Virus record (IMG/VR): IMGVR_UViG_3300027898_000010
Coordinates: 1 to 54,456 of that record
Source of the DNA: a virus
Direction: 5' to 3' (one strand)
DNA length: 54,456 nucleotides
The notes under the pieces are model-generated. The model saw only the letters and a list, made by a program, of their open reading frames with translations. It was not told the origin of the DNA and searched no databases. Position numbers and translations under genes: made by a program. This document shows positions 15,643 through 25,357 of this stretch, piece after piece. Positions within the stretch are counted from its first letter, which is position 1, and every line of letters begins with the position of its first letter.

Positions 15643-16649
15643 GATGCCCCCCCGCGCACATCGGCGGCGAACTCCGCCAAGACGGCATCCACGTTGGCCC
15701 CTGAGCCCAAGGCATCGAGGGCGCGGCTCTTGGCCCCGTCGATGGCGAGGATTTCGTGATGAGCCGCGGCGCGGCGCACCAGAATGTCGGCTCGATAGTC
15801 ATCGAGCGATAGTCCGGCAGCCGCGGCGCCGTCACGAAGCATGTTCAAAGACGCATCGCTGCCCCGGATTGAGCGCGTGGCGGCCTCGGCGCGAACCTCG
15901 TCGGCCTCCGACCAGAGAGCCTTCGTTGCCGCCGTGGCTGCCTCCAGGACCGCCTGCGCCGCATCGCGAGCGTCAAAGACCGGCCGCACGGGAGAAGTAC
16001 CCCCGGCACCCTGCGGAGCGGTCACTGCCGCAGGGGCCGGGAGCGGTTGGCCCAGCACGCCGGGGATAGCCGACGAGGTGTGGTCCAGGCCAATTCTGTT
16101 GATGGGGACGGGCTGAGCCGTGGAAGGATTTTCCACATTCGGGGCCTGCTGACTGGGGGCGCCGTAGATGGTGACGTGGTGCGAAGCGGTGGCGGGCGCA
16201 GCCGGAGGGCTCTGCACGACGACAACGGTTGGCTGCGCCGCAGTGGGCGCGGCGGCGGAGGGCTGGCTGGCAACGCGGGGGCGGGCCTTCCACCAGCGAT
16301 CATCACGGAAGTCCGCTGGAATCGGCGCCATGACGGACAGCGCCCGAGAGCACGCGCGCAAGGCATCGATCTCGTATCCCATCTGATCGGCCGCAGATCC
16401 TCCCTCGCGGAGTAGCGTCATCTGCCGGTGGGCCGGATAAAGCGCAAGTATGCGTCGGCGGCATTCGTCTTTGACCGCAGCCTCGGTTGGCGCGGCCGAA
16501 GTCTGCAAGAGCGATCCGTCGGCGCCAACGGCCATGCCAGCGACGACGGTGCCTGCTGGCGCTTGGCGCGTATCTGCGTCGGCAGGAACTCCGTGCCCCC
16601 CGCGCCAAACGTGGGAGACGGCGCCATTCAAGACAAGGAATTGGTCCAT
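15639..16649 (-). CDS. Hypothetical late protein with Pro/Ala linker, 336 aa
   Basis: Residues 1-125 hold RRRILALYPAHRQMTLLREG, similar in style to fibre-associated or assembly proteins. The middle (about 125-215) is a Pro/Ala/Gln linker, and the C-terminal 110 residues are helical (RADILVRRAAAHHEILAIDG). The gene lies between tail spike and endolysin. A fibre-assembly role is possible but weak. One operator-type palindrome lies inside it at 16121-16135. Confidence 0.6.
   Translation of the reverse strand: MDQFLVLNGAVSHVWRGGHGVPADADTRQAPAGTVVAGMAVGADGSLLQTSAAPTEAAVKDECRRRILALYPAHRQMTLLREGGSAADQMGYEIDALRACSRALSVMAPIPADFRDDRWWKARPRVASQPSAAAPTAAQPTVVVVQSPPAAPATASHHVTIYGAPSQQAPNVENPSTAQPVPINRIGLDHTSSAIPGVLGQPLPAPAAVTAPQGAGGTSPVRPVFDARDAAQAVLEAATAATKALWSEADEVRAEAATRSIRGSDASLNMLRDGAAAAGLSLDDYRADILVRRAAAHHEILAIDGAKSRALDALGSGANVDAVLAEFAADVRGGAS
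16121..16135. promoter_or_regulatory. Intragenic operator TGGAA-N5-TTCCA
   Basis: TGGAAGGATTTTCCA, followed by CATT as at several other copies, sits inside the coding sequence of the 336-aa gene, far from any obvious promoter. Resembles stoperator-type repressor sites that silence prophage transcription. The function is inferred. Confidence 0.5.
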
Positions 16650-16651
16650 GA

Positions 16652-18083
16652 TTACCCCAGTGAGATCGTAGTTATTTCAACCATGCCGTAGACCTCGTTG
16701 ACGCCCGGAAGCGACGCGGCCAAGCCCAAGATGGTCGCGCTTGTGAAGCCTGCAATGATGAAGTGAAGCTCGAACGGCGTGCCGGCGGCAGGCGACGTCA
16801 CAACGCCGCGAACCTCAAGCCATTCATCGTCGCCAACCGTGCCGCCGTCGGTGACGATGGGATTGCCGGTCAGCGCCGCAACGGCAACGTTCGTCGATAC
16901 GAACTTTGCGACTGCGCCAGTAAATGACCCCGTAACTTTGCGCTTGGCCCGGATCAAGAATTTGCCCTTCGGCAGCATGATCTGGTTGCCGGCGAGCGTC
17001 AGTCCGGCGATGTTGGAAAAGTCGATGGTGTTGAGGTTAGCGCGCGTCTCGACACCGGATGAGGGTGTCGATCCATGTGCCGTCAGAGACGCAGTTCCCG
17101 AGACGTACTCGTCGCGAATAACGGCAACGCTAGCGAGCGTGCTTGTCGAGCTTGCCGAGACTGCAGATGCAATCAGATCCTTGATGATGTCGAAGCGGTT
17201 CACCCATTGCGTGCCGGAATAGATCAGAGTGCGGGGCGCCGACGTTGAGACCCCCGCCGCATTCGTCCCCGTCTCAAGCTCATCGAGAACAACGCATTCG
17301 TCTCCGGTGGATGGCCGATGCACGGTAAAAGTCCCGTCTCCCCGGCTCGTATAGATGGCATCGACCAGGAACCCGGTCGCGGCAGTCGACGGCATCAGGT
17401 AGGACAAGCCGACGGCAGCAGCGGGCGGGGGCGTCGTCTGCTGCCGGGTTTGAGCCACATAGTAGCTGGGGGTTGGTGCCGTTTGAGCAATGACCCGATA
17501 GCCAGCGCCAGTGGCCAAGATGAGGGTCGTTGATCCGCTGCCGGTAATGGCGATCGCGCTCCCTTGCCCCGCGATGGGCAGCGCGACGACACCGCCAGGG
17601 CCATCGCTGGTGATGCCGATGATCCGACCAGCCGTAACAGTGCTGATGTCCGGCAGCTGTGCGATGACAGCCGCCGATGACGACGGAATATCGATCACGG
17701 AGCCAAAATCAGCCGGAGCGATCGAGACGGACGTGCCGGTCCTGGACGTCACCGAAAACGACGGGGCCGCGAAGGCGGAAGCCGAAGCCACAGCATCGGG
17801 AGAGGCGAGCACGAGGCCATCAATCGTGCGCGTGGTCCCGTTCGGCCAGGTGATGGTGGCCCGATAGGAGCGTCCGGTGGGGGTAAGCCAGAGCGGCGGG
17901 AGGCGGCCAAAGCTGTCGGCCGCGACCGATGTGCCCCATGCCGCGAGTGGATCAAGGGCGGGGGATTTGAAGGCGGTCAACGGGAGATTTGTCTGGCCGT
18001 CGGTGAACGCAACAGACCAGCCTGAGAGCGGGCCGCTGTGGTCGACGAACTGCGTGATCGGCAGGATGAACGGCGCGGACATG
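16652..18083 (-). CDS. Tail spike/fibre with N-terminal attachment domain, 476 aa
   Basis: I start at ATG 18083 (MSAPFILPITQFVDHSGPLS); the upstream extension is a shadow of the Pro-rich gene. Residues 1-90 resemble head- or tail-binding N-terminal domains of podovirus spikes: GRLPPLWLTPTGRSYRATI is the typical end of that fold. The rest is beta-rich with many Ser, Thr and Ala, fitting a trimeric spike. No obvious depolymerase motif is visible. Follows the Pro-rich gene on the same strand. Confidence 0.75.
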
Positions 18084-18131
18084 AGTATCCCGTGGGTGGG
18101 GGGCGGATACGCACGCGACAAAGGGAGAGGA

Positions 18132-18470
18132 TTACGACGGCAGACGAGGTGGGCGCGGATCGCGGAAGGCGTTAGGCTGCATTTCGTTGCGGTCACCGCC
18201 GGAGAGAATGCCAGACTGCTGCTCCATCTTCTTCTTGAGCAGGGCCTGCTGGTAGAACGGCGACGCGAGCGGCGTTAGTTCCGCCGGGATGGCCTGCGGA
18301 GGAGCCGGCATTGGTGGAGGTGGCATCATCGCTCCAGACTGCGGCCCCATCGGAGGGCCGCCGGGAGGAGGGCCAGACGGGTGCATCATGGGCGGACCAG
18401 GGGCCGGGCCACCAGGACCGCCGGGACCAGGCGGGCCACCAGCAAAGGCATTCATGCGGGGGTCCATCAT
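18132..18470 (-). CDS. Pro/Gly-rich, collagen-like protein, 112 aa
   Basis: Residues 10-60 are made of PGPGGPGGP-like and MPPPPMPAPP runs, then a helical C-terminus (QQALLKKKMEQQSG). The ATG overlaps the stop of the 711-aa ejection-type gene. Similar Pro/Gly stretches end the portal and fill the 81-aa protein at 36442. It may be a flexible virion linker. Confidence 0.6.
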   Translation of the reverse strand: MMDPRMNAFAGGPPGPGGPGGPAPGPPMMHPSGPPPGGPPMGPQSGAMMPPPPMPAPPQAIPAELTPLASPFYQQALLKKKMEQQSGILSGGDRNEMQPNAFRDPRPPRLPS

Positions 18471-20602
18471 TGCGGGTAACCTTTCGGGTAGCGCGGGGCA
18501 CCGTTGAACTGGCCGCCGCCGGACCGCGGCTGGAAGGTGGAATGGTGGGCCGGTTGACTGGAATTATTTTCCACGCTATTATCCTCCCTGAAGGCGTTGG
18601 TGGCAGCGCCTGCTCCGACCATCATAGGAACAGCCAGCGTGCCCTTGCCAAACATACTCTGCCATTCGGCCTCGGTCCTAGGTGGGCGTCCGTTGGCAGC
18701 GACAAAGCTGTCTACGTTTTTGTTGGTTTGGGATGTTCGTCCGTTGATATTTTTGATTGAGCCACCAGCAGAGCCGACTGCGCGCTGAATTGTATCGTTG
18801 AAAGCTGTCGTTGGAATTCTTCCGCCAGCTTGTTGAATCTGATCAGCATACTTCATGCGGATCATTTCCCGGAGAGGATCGGATGGACCAGGGTAAGCTG
18901 CACCAAGTGAGGGACCGGGCGTCTGAGTTGACTGTTGATTTGATAAATCTCCTTGAGTCTGTGTCGCCTGACCTGCGCCGGGAGCTACTGGAGGAGTTCC
19001 TGGACCATTTGCTGGAGGTGATCCCGGACCTTGATGCGCCGCCGGAACCACCGAAGAACTACCGCGTTGACCCTGACCCGACGGCACCACGTTGGCCACA
19101 GCAGGTTTAGGATTATCTGAAGGCCCTGACGCCTGACCAATTCGCGTTTGAGATTGCGCGGCTGGAGACCCAGCTTGGCCCGGATGAAGACGAGGATCTG
19201 GAACCTTGCTTCGAGCGACAGCCGCTTCTGAGTGCGCATCCCATGCGGCGGCAGGCTTGACCATCCAATCGCGGAGCTTCGCGCCAGCAACACCCTCCAG
19301 GCCGCCGGTTCCGGCTGCTACTGCCAATCTCTGAAGTCCCGTTACCCCTAGAACGGCCTCCATGGCTCGGCTTTGAACGGAGTCTTTATCGCTGCCGAGG
19401 CTATCCGCGTAGGCTTTGGCTTGCGCCTTCTCGTTCCCGTCAGGAAGCAGGGCGGCGTATTTTTCGTAAGCCTTTTTATCAACGTTGTAGTTTGGCCCGA
19501 CAGCCATATTCACGCCCTCGGGGAACTGCTCTGCGAGGTACATCGCCCCCGTACCGGCAGCCGCTGGCATGACATACTTGTCGACGACCAAATTGGTTGG
19601 ACCCGATGCAGCCCGCGAAGCATACCCGAGCCCAATGGCAGCCGGAACACCAGCGACAAGCGGACCAGCGATCTCCCCGTAGGTTTTGCCAAAGTTCGTC
19701 TTCTTGAAATCGAAGTTGTTTTTAAGCTCGTCGTCGCGTGCAGTTTCCGCGACGCGGACTTGTCGCTCCCTGGCTGCCTTCGCCGCCTCTCGTTCATTGC
19801 CACCTTTCGCCGACTCACGGTCAACAACCGCCTTGGCAATGGCAGCGGCATCATCATGCCAGCCCTTGCGCTGCAACGTCGTGATGCTGCTGTCTGCCGG
19901 CTGATTGAACTGCTGCATGAGATAGCGATATTGCGTGTTCTCGGCAGGCGTTGCGCCAGGAAGATCGGGGATGCCGCTTGGCGCTTGGGGTGGTTGCTTT
20001 TTCGACGTATCCGCAGCGGCGGATGGAGCGATGCCACCGAGGTCTTTGACGCCTGCCGCAGCAAGGCCAGTAGCCCCAATCCCGAGCGCCGCCTTATATG
20101 CACCCAAGGAAGGAACCGTCATGGCGGTGTTGACGCCGGCAGCCGTTAGGTTGGGAATGGATGGATCTTGATAGGCGCGGTGAACCGACCCAACGACGTG
20201 TCCAAGATGGTCGTACTCGGCAGAGAGCACAGCAGACGCTGCGTTTTCTCCACGATTGGTCAGGCGCTGCTCAAGAGTGTCGTAATATCCTGCAGCTTTA
20301 AACGGATCGCGGCTCTCGCCGGGACCAGTACCGCGAAGCTCGGCCTGTCGCGGGCCGGGCGCCGGCAAGCGGTCGGGCGTCGCCTCCGACACGTCCGGAA
20401 AGCGCGGCTGGTTGCCGCCGTAGCGGTCCACCATCTCCTGTCCCGGAGATGCAGCGGGCGGCAAGCCACGCTCCGCACGCATCGCGTTGATGCGGTCGTA
20501 GTTGTCGGGAGGGTTCGACTGATCCTCCGCCATGTGCTGCGCGTGAAGCTGCGTGACGGCGTCGGCGAACCCGGGCCTGATCTGGGGAGACAAGTCAGCC
20601 AT
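18467..20602 (-). CDS. Probable internal virion (ejection) protein, 711 aa
   Basis: Long, mostly helical protein with Ala-rich hydrophobic helices around 190-200 and 305-345 (YGEIAGPLVAGVPAAIGLGY), a charged region (AAKAARERQVRVAETARDDE), and a Pro/Gly/Gln linker after residue 480. The build is that of podovirus ejection proteins, which leave the head and cross the envelope with the DNA. Gene order (878-aa gene, 711-aa gene, both after lysozyme and other core genes) supports this. Overlap with the 878-aa gene is one base. Confidence 0.65.
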   Translation of the reverse strand: MADLSPQIRPGFADAVTQLHAQHMAEDQSNPPDNYDRINAMRAERGLPPAASPGQEMVDRYGGNQPRFPDVSEATPDRLPAPGPRQAELRGTGPGESRDPFKAAGYYDTLEQRLTNRGENAASAVLSAEYDHLGHVVGSVHRAYQDPSIPNLTAAGVNTAMTVPSLGAYKAALGIGATGLAAAGVKDLGGIAPSAAADTSKKQPPQAPSGIPDLPGATPAENTQYRYLMQQFNQPADSSITTLQRKGWHDDAAAIAKAVVDRESAKGGNEREAAKAARERQVRVAETARDDELKNNFDFKKTNFGKTYGEIAGPLVAGVPAAIGLGYASRAASGPTNLVVDKYVMPAAAGTGAMYLAEQFPEGVNMAVGPNYNVDKKAYEKYAALLPDGNEKAQAKAYADSLGSDKDSVQSRAMEAVLGVTGLQRLAVAAGTGGLEGVAGAKLRDWMVKPAAAWDAHSEAAVARSKVPDPRLHPGQAGSPAAQSQTRIGQASGPSDNPKPAVANVVPSGQGQRGSSSVVPAAHQGPGSPPANGPGTPPVAPGAGQATQTQGDLSNQQSTQTPGPSLGAAYPGPSDPLREMIRMKYADQIQQAGGRIPTTAFNDTIQRAVGSAGGSIKNINGRTSQTNKNVDSFVAANGRPPRTEAEWQSMFGKGTLAVPMMVGAGAATNAFREDNSVENNSSQPAHHSTFQPRSGGGQFNGAPRYPKGYPQ
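18559..18573. promoter_or_regulatory. Intragenic operator TGGAA-N5-TTCCA
   Basis: TGGAATTATTTTCCA lies in the last 5 percent of the 711-aa gene, with a TTGACT immediately upstream on the plus strand. No plus-strand gene follows, so the site may silence rather than regulate a promoter. Confidence 0.5.
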
Positions 20603-23238
20603 CAGCGTGCTCCCTGCAAATCTTCGGTGGATCGTCGCGACGCGATAGGAACCCCGTAGGTCAGCGCCGGGTTGCGGGTGAACGGGTCGATCCGCTGCGT
20701 CTGCTGCCGGTTCGCCTGGAAACCGTCGAAGATGCGCCGCAGCTCGTCAATCCCCTGGCGGCTCATCAGGTTGTTGGTGGCGTCGTTGCGTTGCCGCTGC
20801 GCCTCTCCGGAAACCATTTCAACCAAGTGCTGACCCGCCTCGCCGAAGCGGCCATGGAGGAGCGCTCCGCCCGCGTTGATGGCGGCGTTGCCCTTGGTCA
20901 TGCGGGCGATATTGTAGGCGGTATCGGAATTGCCATAAAGCGTGTTGCCGAGCTGAGTTTGAAGCTTCACGTTATGGAGCGCGCTGATCACGTTGGACCC
21001 GGCATCCCGCCCGAGCACGGTCATCAGGCGAGCTTTGCCCTCGGCAGAGAGAAGCTGATTGATGACGCCGGACGGGTTGCCGTTGGGCGCGCGGTAGATC
21101 GCCTGCGCGATGGCCTCGCCCCACGAGGAGCGGAACTCGTTGACGATCTCTCGGGAATTGGTGGCTCGCGCCTCGGCTTGGTTTAGGTCAGCACGGCTAG
21201 GTCGATCGGCGATTGAGCCGTTTTGAAACCGGGCCTGAGCCGCATTGAACCGCATGGTCTCGCGGCGCATGTCGAGGTCGGTCTCGCGGAGGCGCTGCTG
21301 GGCCTGCTGATAGAACTGCAGGCTCGGGTGGTTGCGGTCGCCTGCTGTGACGGGGAGGCTTGCTCCCTGTTCGGTCGCGTCCATGATGCCGCGGATGCGC
21401 GCGAAATTGGTCCGCAGCTCATGGTGGGGGGCGAGGAGCTGATCGGCCTGGCCGGAGAACCACTCCTTCAGCTGGCGGGCCTGCAGGGCGATGCTCGGGT
21501 CCTGGCCCATCTGCGGCTTTGAGTTAAGCACCAGGTCGTGGTGGATGTCCACGAGCTGGCGCGGCGTTAGGTACTGCTGTCCCTCGGTCGAGGCGGTGCC
21601 GTCAGACGGGCGCCACGCCGGCCGGCCGGCACCGCCGTTGCGGATCTGCTCGGCATTTGCCGCGTACTCTAGTGCCCGCCTGAAGACGGGGTTCGTTTCC
21701 ATCCCGCCGAAGCTCGGAACGTTGACCATCGGCTCACGGGCTGTCGCGTCGTTGTATGCCTGCTTGGCGGCGTCCAGACGGGACCCGAGCGCCCTCTGGT
21801 CACCCATGCGGTCCTGCGAACCAAGTGCCGTCTCAACGCGGTCGGCGACTTGCTGCCCGAGTTGGTCCTTGCGCTCCATGAAAGCGGCACGGGCCTCGTC
21901 GGCTCCTGCACCATCCTGGCGAGCTGCATCGCGGGCGACGCGCTCCATGTTGGTGGCTGTGCGGACCTCGGGGCGCATCTCCACGGTCTGGCGCGCGAGC
22001 ACGTTGGCGGCAGCAAGGCGATTAGCGCGCGAAGCGACTGCGTCGGTCTGCCCGGCAATGGCGTCGACGTGGGAGCGGTCGATCAGTGGAGCGTTGGGGT
22101 TCGCTGGATCGACCGGAATCGCCCGCATCCGGCTCGCTACCTGGGCCGGGCTCTCCCCTTGGGCTAAGCGGTCAGCGATCAGGTTCGCGACATCCCCGTG
22201 CATCGTGTAGAGCGGGTTGCCCGTGGCCGGGTCTATATGAACGGGCGCCTGAACCGGAACCTCCGCTGGCAGGCGTGTGCTCTGCCGCACGGGACCGGCC
22301 TTGATGGCCTCCAACGGGTTCAGGTTATCGTACTGCGCGCGGATCGCCTGGTCCTGCGCGCCGATGTCGGCGACGTGCTCGGGGCGCACGGACGCCGAGC
22401 GTTGTGCGTAGTCGGCATGGATGGCGGCCGGGTCCTCTCCTGCCTGCAAGCGGTCGGCGATGTCGCGCGCCTCCTCCGGGCGCAGGCCCGAGTTCCGGGG
22501 CGGCTGCACGTTGACGCGCTCTGCCATTTGCGATGGCGTGACGCCGTCGTAGTCCATGGCGCGCATGACGGAATCGGTCGCGGCGCCACCCGGGTTGCGG
22601 AAGTCGGCGAGCGCTTGATCGGCGCCGGGTAAAACCTTGTGGTAAGCCCAGTTGGTGAGCCGCACGCCGTTGTGGATGACGGGCCCGAGGATGGCGCCGG
22701 TTGCGGCCCCCGTGACGCCCTCGCTGAACGCTTGGCCTGGGATGTCGGCGAGCGTCTTGTCGGGGTTCGTGATCGTGTCGCCGATGCCGTGGGCAAGCCC
22801 TTGAGCGCCTCCGACTTTGGCGCTGGTACGGGCGACCTGACCAAGCGTGTTCGCCTCCAGGTTCGGCAGGAGGGCCGTGCGGGCGGCCGCACGGACCGGG
22901 TTGGCGTAGCGCGCGAGCGCCGCGGGTCCAGCGACCTCGGGGACGGACGCAAGTGCGGCGCCCTGCCCAATCACACCCAGCGCATCGCCAGCAAACGCAC
23001 TCCAGGGGTTCTGATCGCGGCCGGCGTTCAGGCGTTCGCGGCCAAGCGCGCCGTTGGCGAGCCCGAAGGAGCCCGTGTCGGCGGCGGCACGTCCAACGGT
23101 CTCCAGCATGCCGACCTTGGGCTGGGCAGGTGCCCCGAGGCCGCTGGCATGCGACATGACCTCGTGGATGGTGTCGGTATCGGTGTTGTCGGGGAAGTTG
23201 ATGGTGAGACCGTTCGGCCCGTTGACGGTGATGGTCAT
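20602..23238 (-). CDS. Probable internal virion (ejection) protein, 878 aa
   Basis: The N-terminus (about 1-30) looks like a beta-rich cap with TITVNGPNGLTINFP. Residues about 45-190 are Gly/Ala-rich and partly hydrophobic (DALGVIGQGAALASVPEVAG), compatible with membrane entry. The rest is helical and charged. Size and place among head-proximal genes fit a podovirus inner-core or DNA-ejection protein. No lytic domain seen, but lysozyme is supplied by the gene at 26283. Confidence 0.65.
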   Translation of the reverse strand: MTITVNGPNGLTINFPDNTDTDTIHEVMSHASGLGAPAQPKVGMLETVGRAAADTGSFGLANGALGRERLNAGRDQNPWSAFAGDALGVIGQGAALASVPEVAGPAALARYANPVRAAARTALLPNLEANTLGQVARTSAKVGGAQGLAHGIGDTITNPDKTLADIPGQAFSEGVTGAATGAILGPVIHNGVRLTNWAYHKVLPGADQALADFRNPGGAATDSVMRAMDYDGVTPSQMAERVNVQPPRNSGLRPEEARDIADRLQAGEDPAAIHADYAQRSASVRPEHVADIGAQDQAIRAQYDNLNPLEAIKAGPVRQSTRLPAEVPVQAPVHIDPATGNPLYTMHGDVANLIADRLAQGESPAQVASRMRAIPVDPANPNAPLIDRSHVDAIAGQTDAVASRANRLAAANVLARQTVEMRPEVRTATNMERVARDAARQDGAGADEARAAFMERKDQLGQQVADRVETALGSQDRMGDQRALGSRLDAAKQAYNDATAREPMVNVPSFGGMETNPVFRRALEYAANAEQIRNGGAGRPAWRPSDGTASTEGQQYLTPRQLVDIHHDLVLNSKPQMGQDPSIALQARQLKEWFSGQADQLLAPHHELRTNFARIRGIMDATEQGASLPVTAGDRNHPSLQFYQQAQQRLRETDLDMRRETMRFNAAQARFQNGSIADRPSRADLNQAEARATNSREIVNEFRSSWGEAIAQAIYRAPNGNPSGVINQLLSAEGKARLMTVLGRDAGSNVISALHNVKLQTQLGNTLYGNSDTAYNIARMTKGNAAINAGGALLHGRFGEAGQHLVEMVSGEAQRQRNDATNNLMSRQGIDELRRIFDGFQANRQQTQRIDPFTRNPALTYGVPIASRRSTEDLQGAR

Positions 23239-23672
23239 TTGAGCGCCCCCCAGCCCTTTAGCAGGATGCGCACGTCTTCAACTGAGCGAGCGAGAGCATA
23301 GACGCCGCCTGCCTGCACCCAGAGCTCGGCAACATCCCACTGGACATCCGAGACTCGCCCCTTGGTGGTTTTAAGCTCGATGCCATGCGCGCGACCGTTG
23401 ATGATAATGACGAGGTCCGGAATGCCAGCAACAACGCCCATGGCCTTGAAGCGAGCGCCCTGCGCCTTGGATCTGGCCCCTCCATTGGCAGGATGGAACA
23501 CAAGCACGTCCTTGCGCACAGCAGCCGCGACGAAGCGCATAACGGCGATTTGCAAGTCGTCTTCTTCGTGCCGGCGGGGCTTCTTCGGCATGCGCGTGAT
23601 GTCACCCAGCGCAGTCTTGATGCGCTTAGCAAAGCTCGAGTTCGGATGGATATCCTCCAGGTTGACCCTCAT
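23235..23672 (-). CDS. VRR-NUC family nuclease, 145 aa
   Basis: Residues about 58-140 match the VRR-NUC (PD-(D/E)xK) pattern: PANGGARSKAQGARFKAMGV, then GIPDLVIII with the catalytic Asp and GIELKTTKG with Glu and Lys, and a Gln in SDVQWD. These are Holliday-junction or flap-type nucleases, usually near helicase or recombination genes. Here it is coupled by 4-base overlaps between two virion genes, so it may be a packaged or late-acting nuclease. Confidence 0.9.
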   Translation of the reverse strand: MRVNLEDIHPNSSFAKRIKTALGDITRMPKKPRRHEEDDLQIAVMRFVAAAVRKDVLVFHPANGGARSKAQGARFKAMGVVAGIPDLVIIINGRAHGIELKTTKGRVSDVQWDVAELWVQAGGVYALARSVEDVRILLKGWGALK

Positions 23673-25345
23673 CGCTCAAGGGTTCCTTCAGCCCGGACGG
23701 GTTGTTGCCCCTGAGCGCCGTACATGAGTTCATGTATTTTGCGTTGCACGGTCGTCATCTTGCTTCGGTCGGCGCCGCGCGTGAACGCTGCGGTCGGGTC
23801 TGCGGCAGGTGGCGCCGGGCCGGGAGCGGTGGTGGCGCCTGCCGTTGGGGCAGGTGCGGCCTGGCCTGGGCTCCAGTCGACGATGGTATTGCCCTTGTCG
23901 TCCTTGCGGGCGTTGGTAAAGCCGCCGGGGCCGGCATAGGCCTTTGCCTCGCCTGCGGGGGCTGCAGGCGAGGCTGGTGCGCCAGGATGCGCCAGCTGAT
24001 GGACGCCCTGATAATTTTGGGTCGTCAAGTGGTGGGTCAGCGAGAAGCTTTCTATAGCATCATCGAGCACCTGCGCCGCTTTATCCCGGTTCGACGCGGT
24101 CATGAACAGGCCCGCTGCGCGACCGGCGATGGCCTGCGACGTATCGGAGCCGCCAGAACCACGTGACGCCATCTGCAGCACTTCAAGCTGGTGCTGCAGG
24201 CGGAGCCCAAGCTGACGCGCTTCAGCGGCTCGAGTGCCCCCGAGCTTCTCCATGACGGCCTGATAATTCGGATTCGATGCGATATAGCCGACTGCCGCGT
24301 TGGCGACATCGGGGGGAGCCTCGGCGAGAATACGCTTCAAGCTTTGAAGCACGGCAACCTGCTCGCCGCCGTGGACCTGCTCGATCTCAATGTCGCCGTC
24401 CTTTTTGGCCGCGTTGACGTCCTTGGCCTTCTGGTAGGCCGTAACCGTGTTGATCACGTCGGGGTGCATCCCGTAGGCATCTCCGATCATGGCCATGCGG
24501 CCGGCCTCAGTGATGGCGGGCGGGCGTTGGCCGCGACCTGGCGCAATCGCGCCGCCGATGGCCGTCGTCGATCCAGGTGGGGTTGGGTCCGGCGGGAACG
24601 GGCTCGTTGCAGACCCGGTTGGCGCGAGCGTGATGCCGGGAACACCCGAGGCCTGCGCGGTTGCTGGCGGGCGTACAACGGACGCACCAGGCACGCCGGA
24701 AGGGGCGCCCTGCGACCGCAAAAGGTTGTCGAGGTAGGCTTGGTTCTGGTTCGGGGGCACGTTCACGCCCATCGCGGCCAAGCCCTGTGTCTTGAGGGCC
24801 TGCGCGAGGATCGGGTTTTCCTTCAGGGCCTTTGCATTGGTCTCGCCGATATCGGCGCGGCCCTTTTCGAGCGCCTGCTTTTGAATCTCATAGTTCGATA
24901 GCATCTGCGCGCGCTTCTGCCCCGTCTGCCAGTCCTCGCCGGGCTGCTGGAACGTCGACGGGTCGACACCGGCTGCCTGAGCGCGCTGTAGCGCGAACTG
25001 GTACTCGTCCGGGTTCGCGGCGCGCGAGACGACGCCAGCCCACTGGTTCTGCCGCTCGCTGCTCTTGGCGGCAACGCCGAAGCCAGCGTCAAGCTGACCT
25101 CCGGAGAACAGCGCGTTTTGGGCGCCCGAGAAGTCACCCTTGGAAGCGAGGCGCCCGGCCTCCTTCGTGTTGGCGTAGACTTCGGCCTCGCGGTCGGCCT
25201 GCACTTGCGCGCGGCTGTCTGCGTGGTTGGCACGGTCATTCGCCTGCGAGGCGTTGAAGGCGGAGTTGAAGTTTTGAGCGGCGTTGGAAGGTTGGATCGT
25301 GCCGACGGTGGGGCCAGCGTGCCAATCCGTGCTGATGTCACCCAT
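23669..25345 (-). CDS. Probable internal virion protein, 558 aa
   Basis: Helical, Gln/Ala/Asn-rich (RANHADSRAQVQADREAEVY), with a Pro/Gly/Ala-rich linker around 220-280 and 460-525. No signal peptide or catalytic motif. GAGGGATG precedes the ATG. It overlaps the VRR-NUC gene by 4 bases and follows the 248-aa gene, so it is likely part of the ejectosome or inner head core. Confidence 0.6.
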   Translation of the reverse strand: MGDISTDWHAGPTVGTIQPSNAAQNFNSAFNASQANDRANHADSRAQVQADREAEVYANTKEAGRLASKGDFSGAQNALFSGGQLDAGFGVAAKSSERQNQWAGVVSRAANPDEYQFALQRAQAAGVDPSTFQQPGEDWQTGQKRAQMLSNYEIQKQALEKGRADIGETNAKALKENPILAQALKTQGLAAMGVNVPPNQNQAYLDNLLRSQGAPSGVPGASVVRPPATAQASGVPGITLAPTGSATSPFPPDPTPPGSTTAIGGAIAPGRGQRPPAITEAGRMAMIGDAYGMHPDVINTVTAYQKAKDVNAAKKDGDIEIEQVHGGEQVAVLQSLKRILAEAPPDVANAAVGYIASNPNYQAVMEKLGGTRAAEARQLGLRLQHQLEVLQMASRGSGGSDTSQAIAGRAAGLFMTASNRDKAAQVLDDAIESFSLTHHLTTQNYQGVHQLAHPGAPASPAAPAGEAKAYAGPGGFTNARKDDKGNTIVDWSPGQAAPAPTAGATTAPGPAPPAADPTAAFTRGADRSKMTTVQRKIHELMYGAQGQQPVRAEGTLER

Positions 25346-25357
25346 GGTTCACATCCC

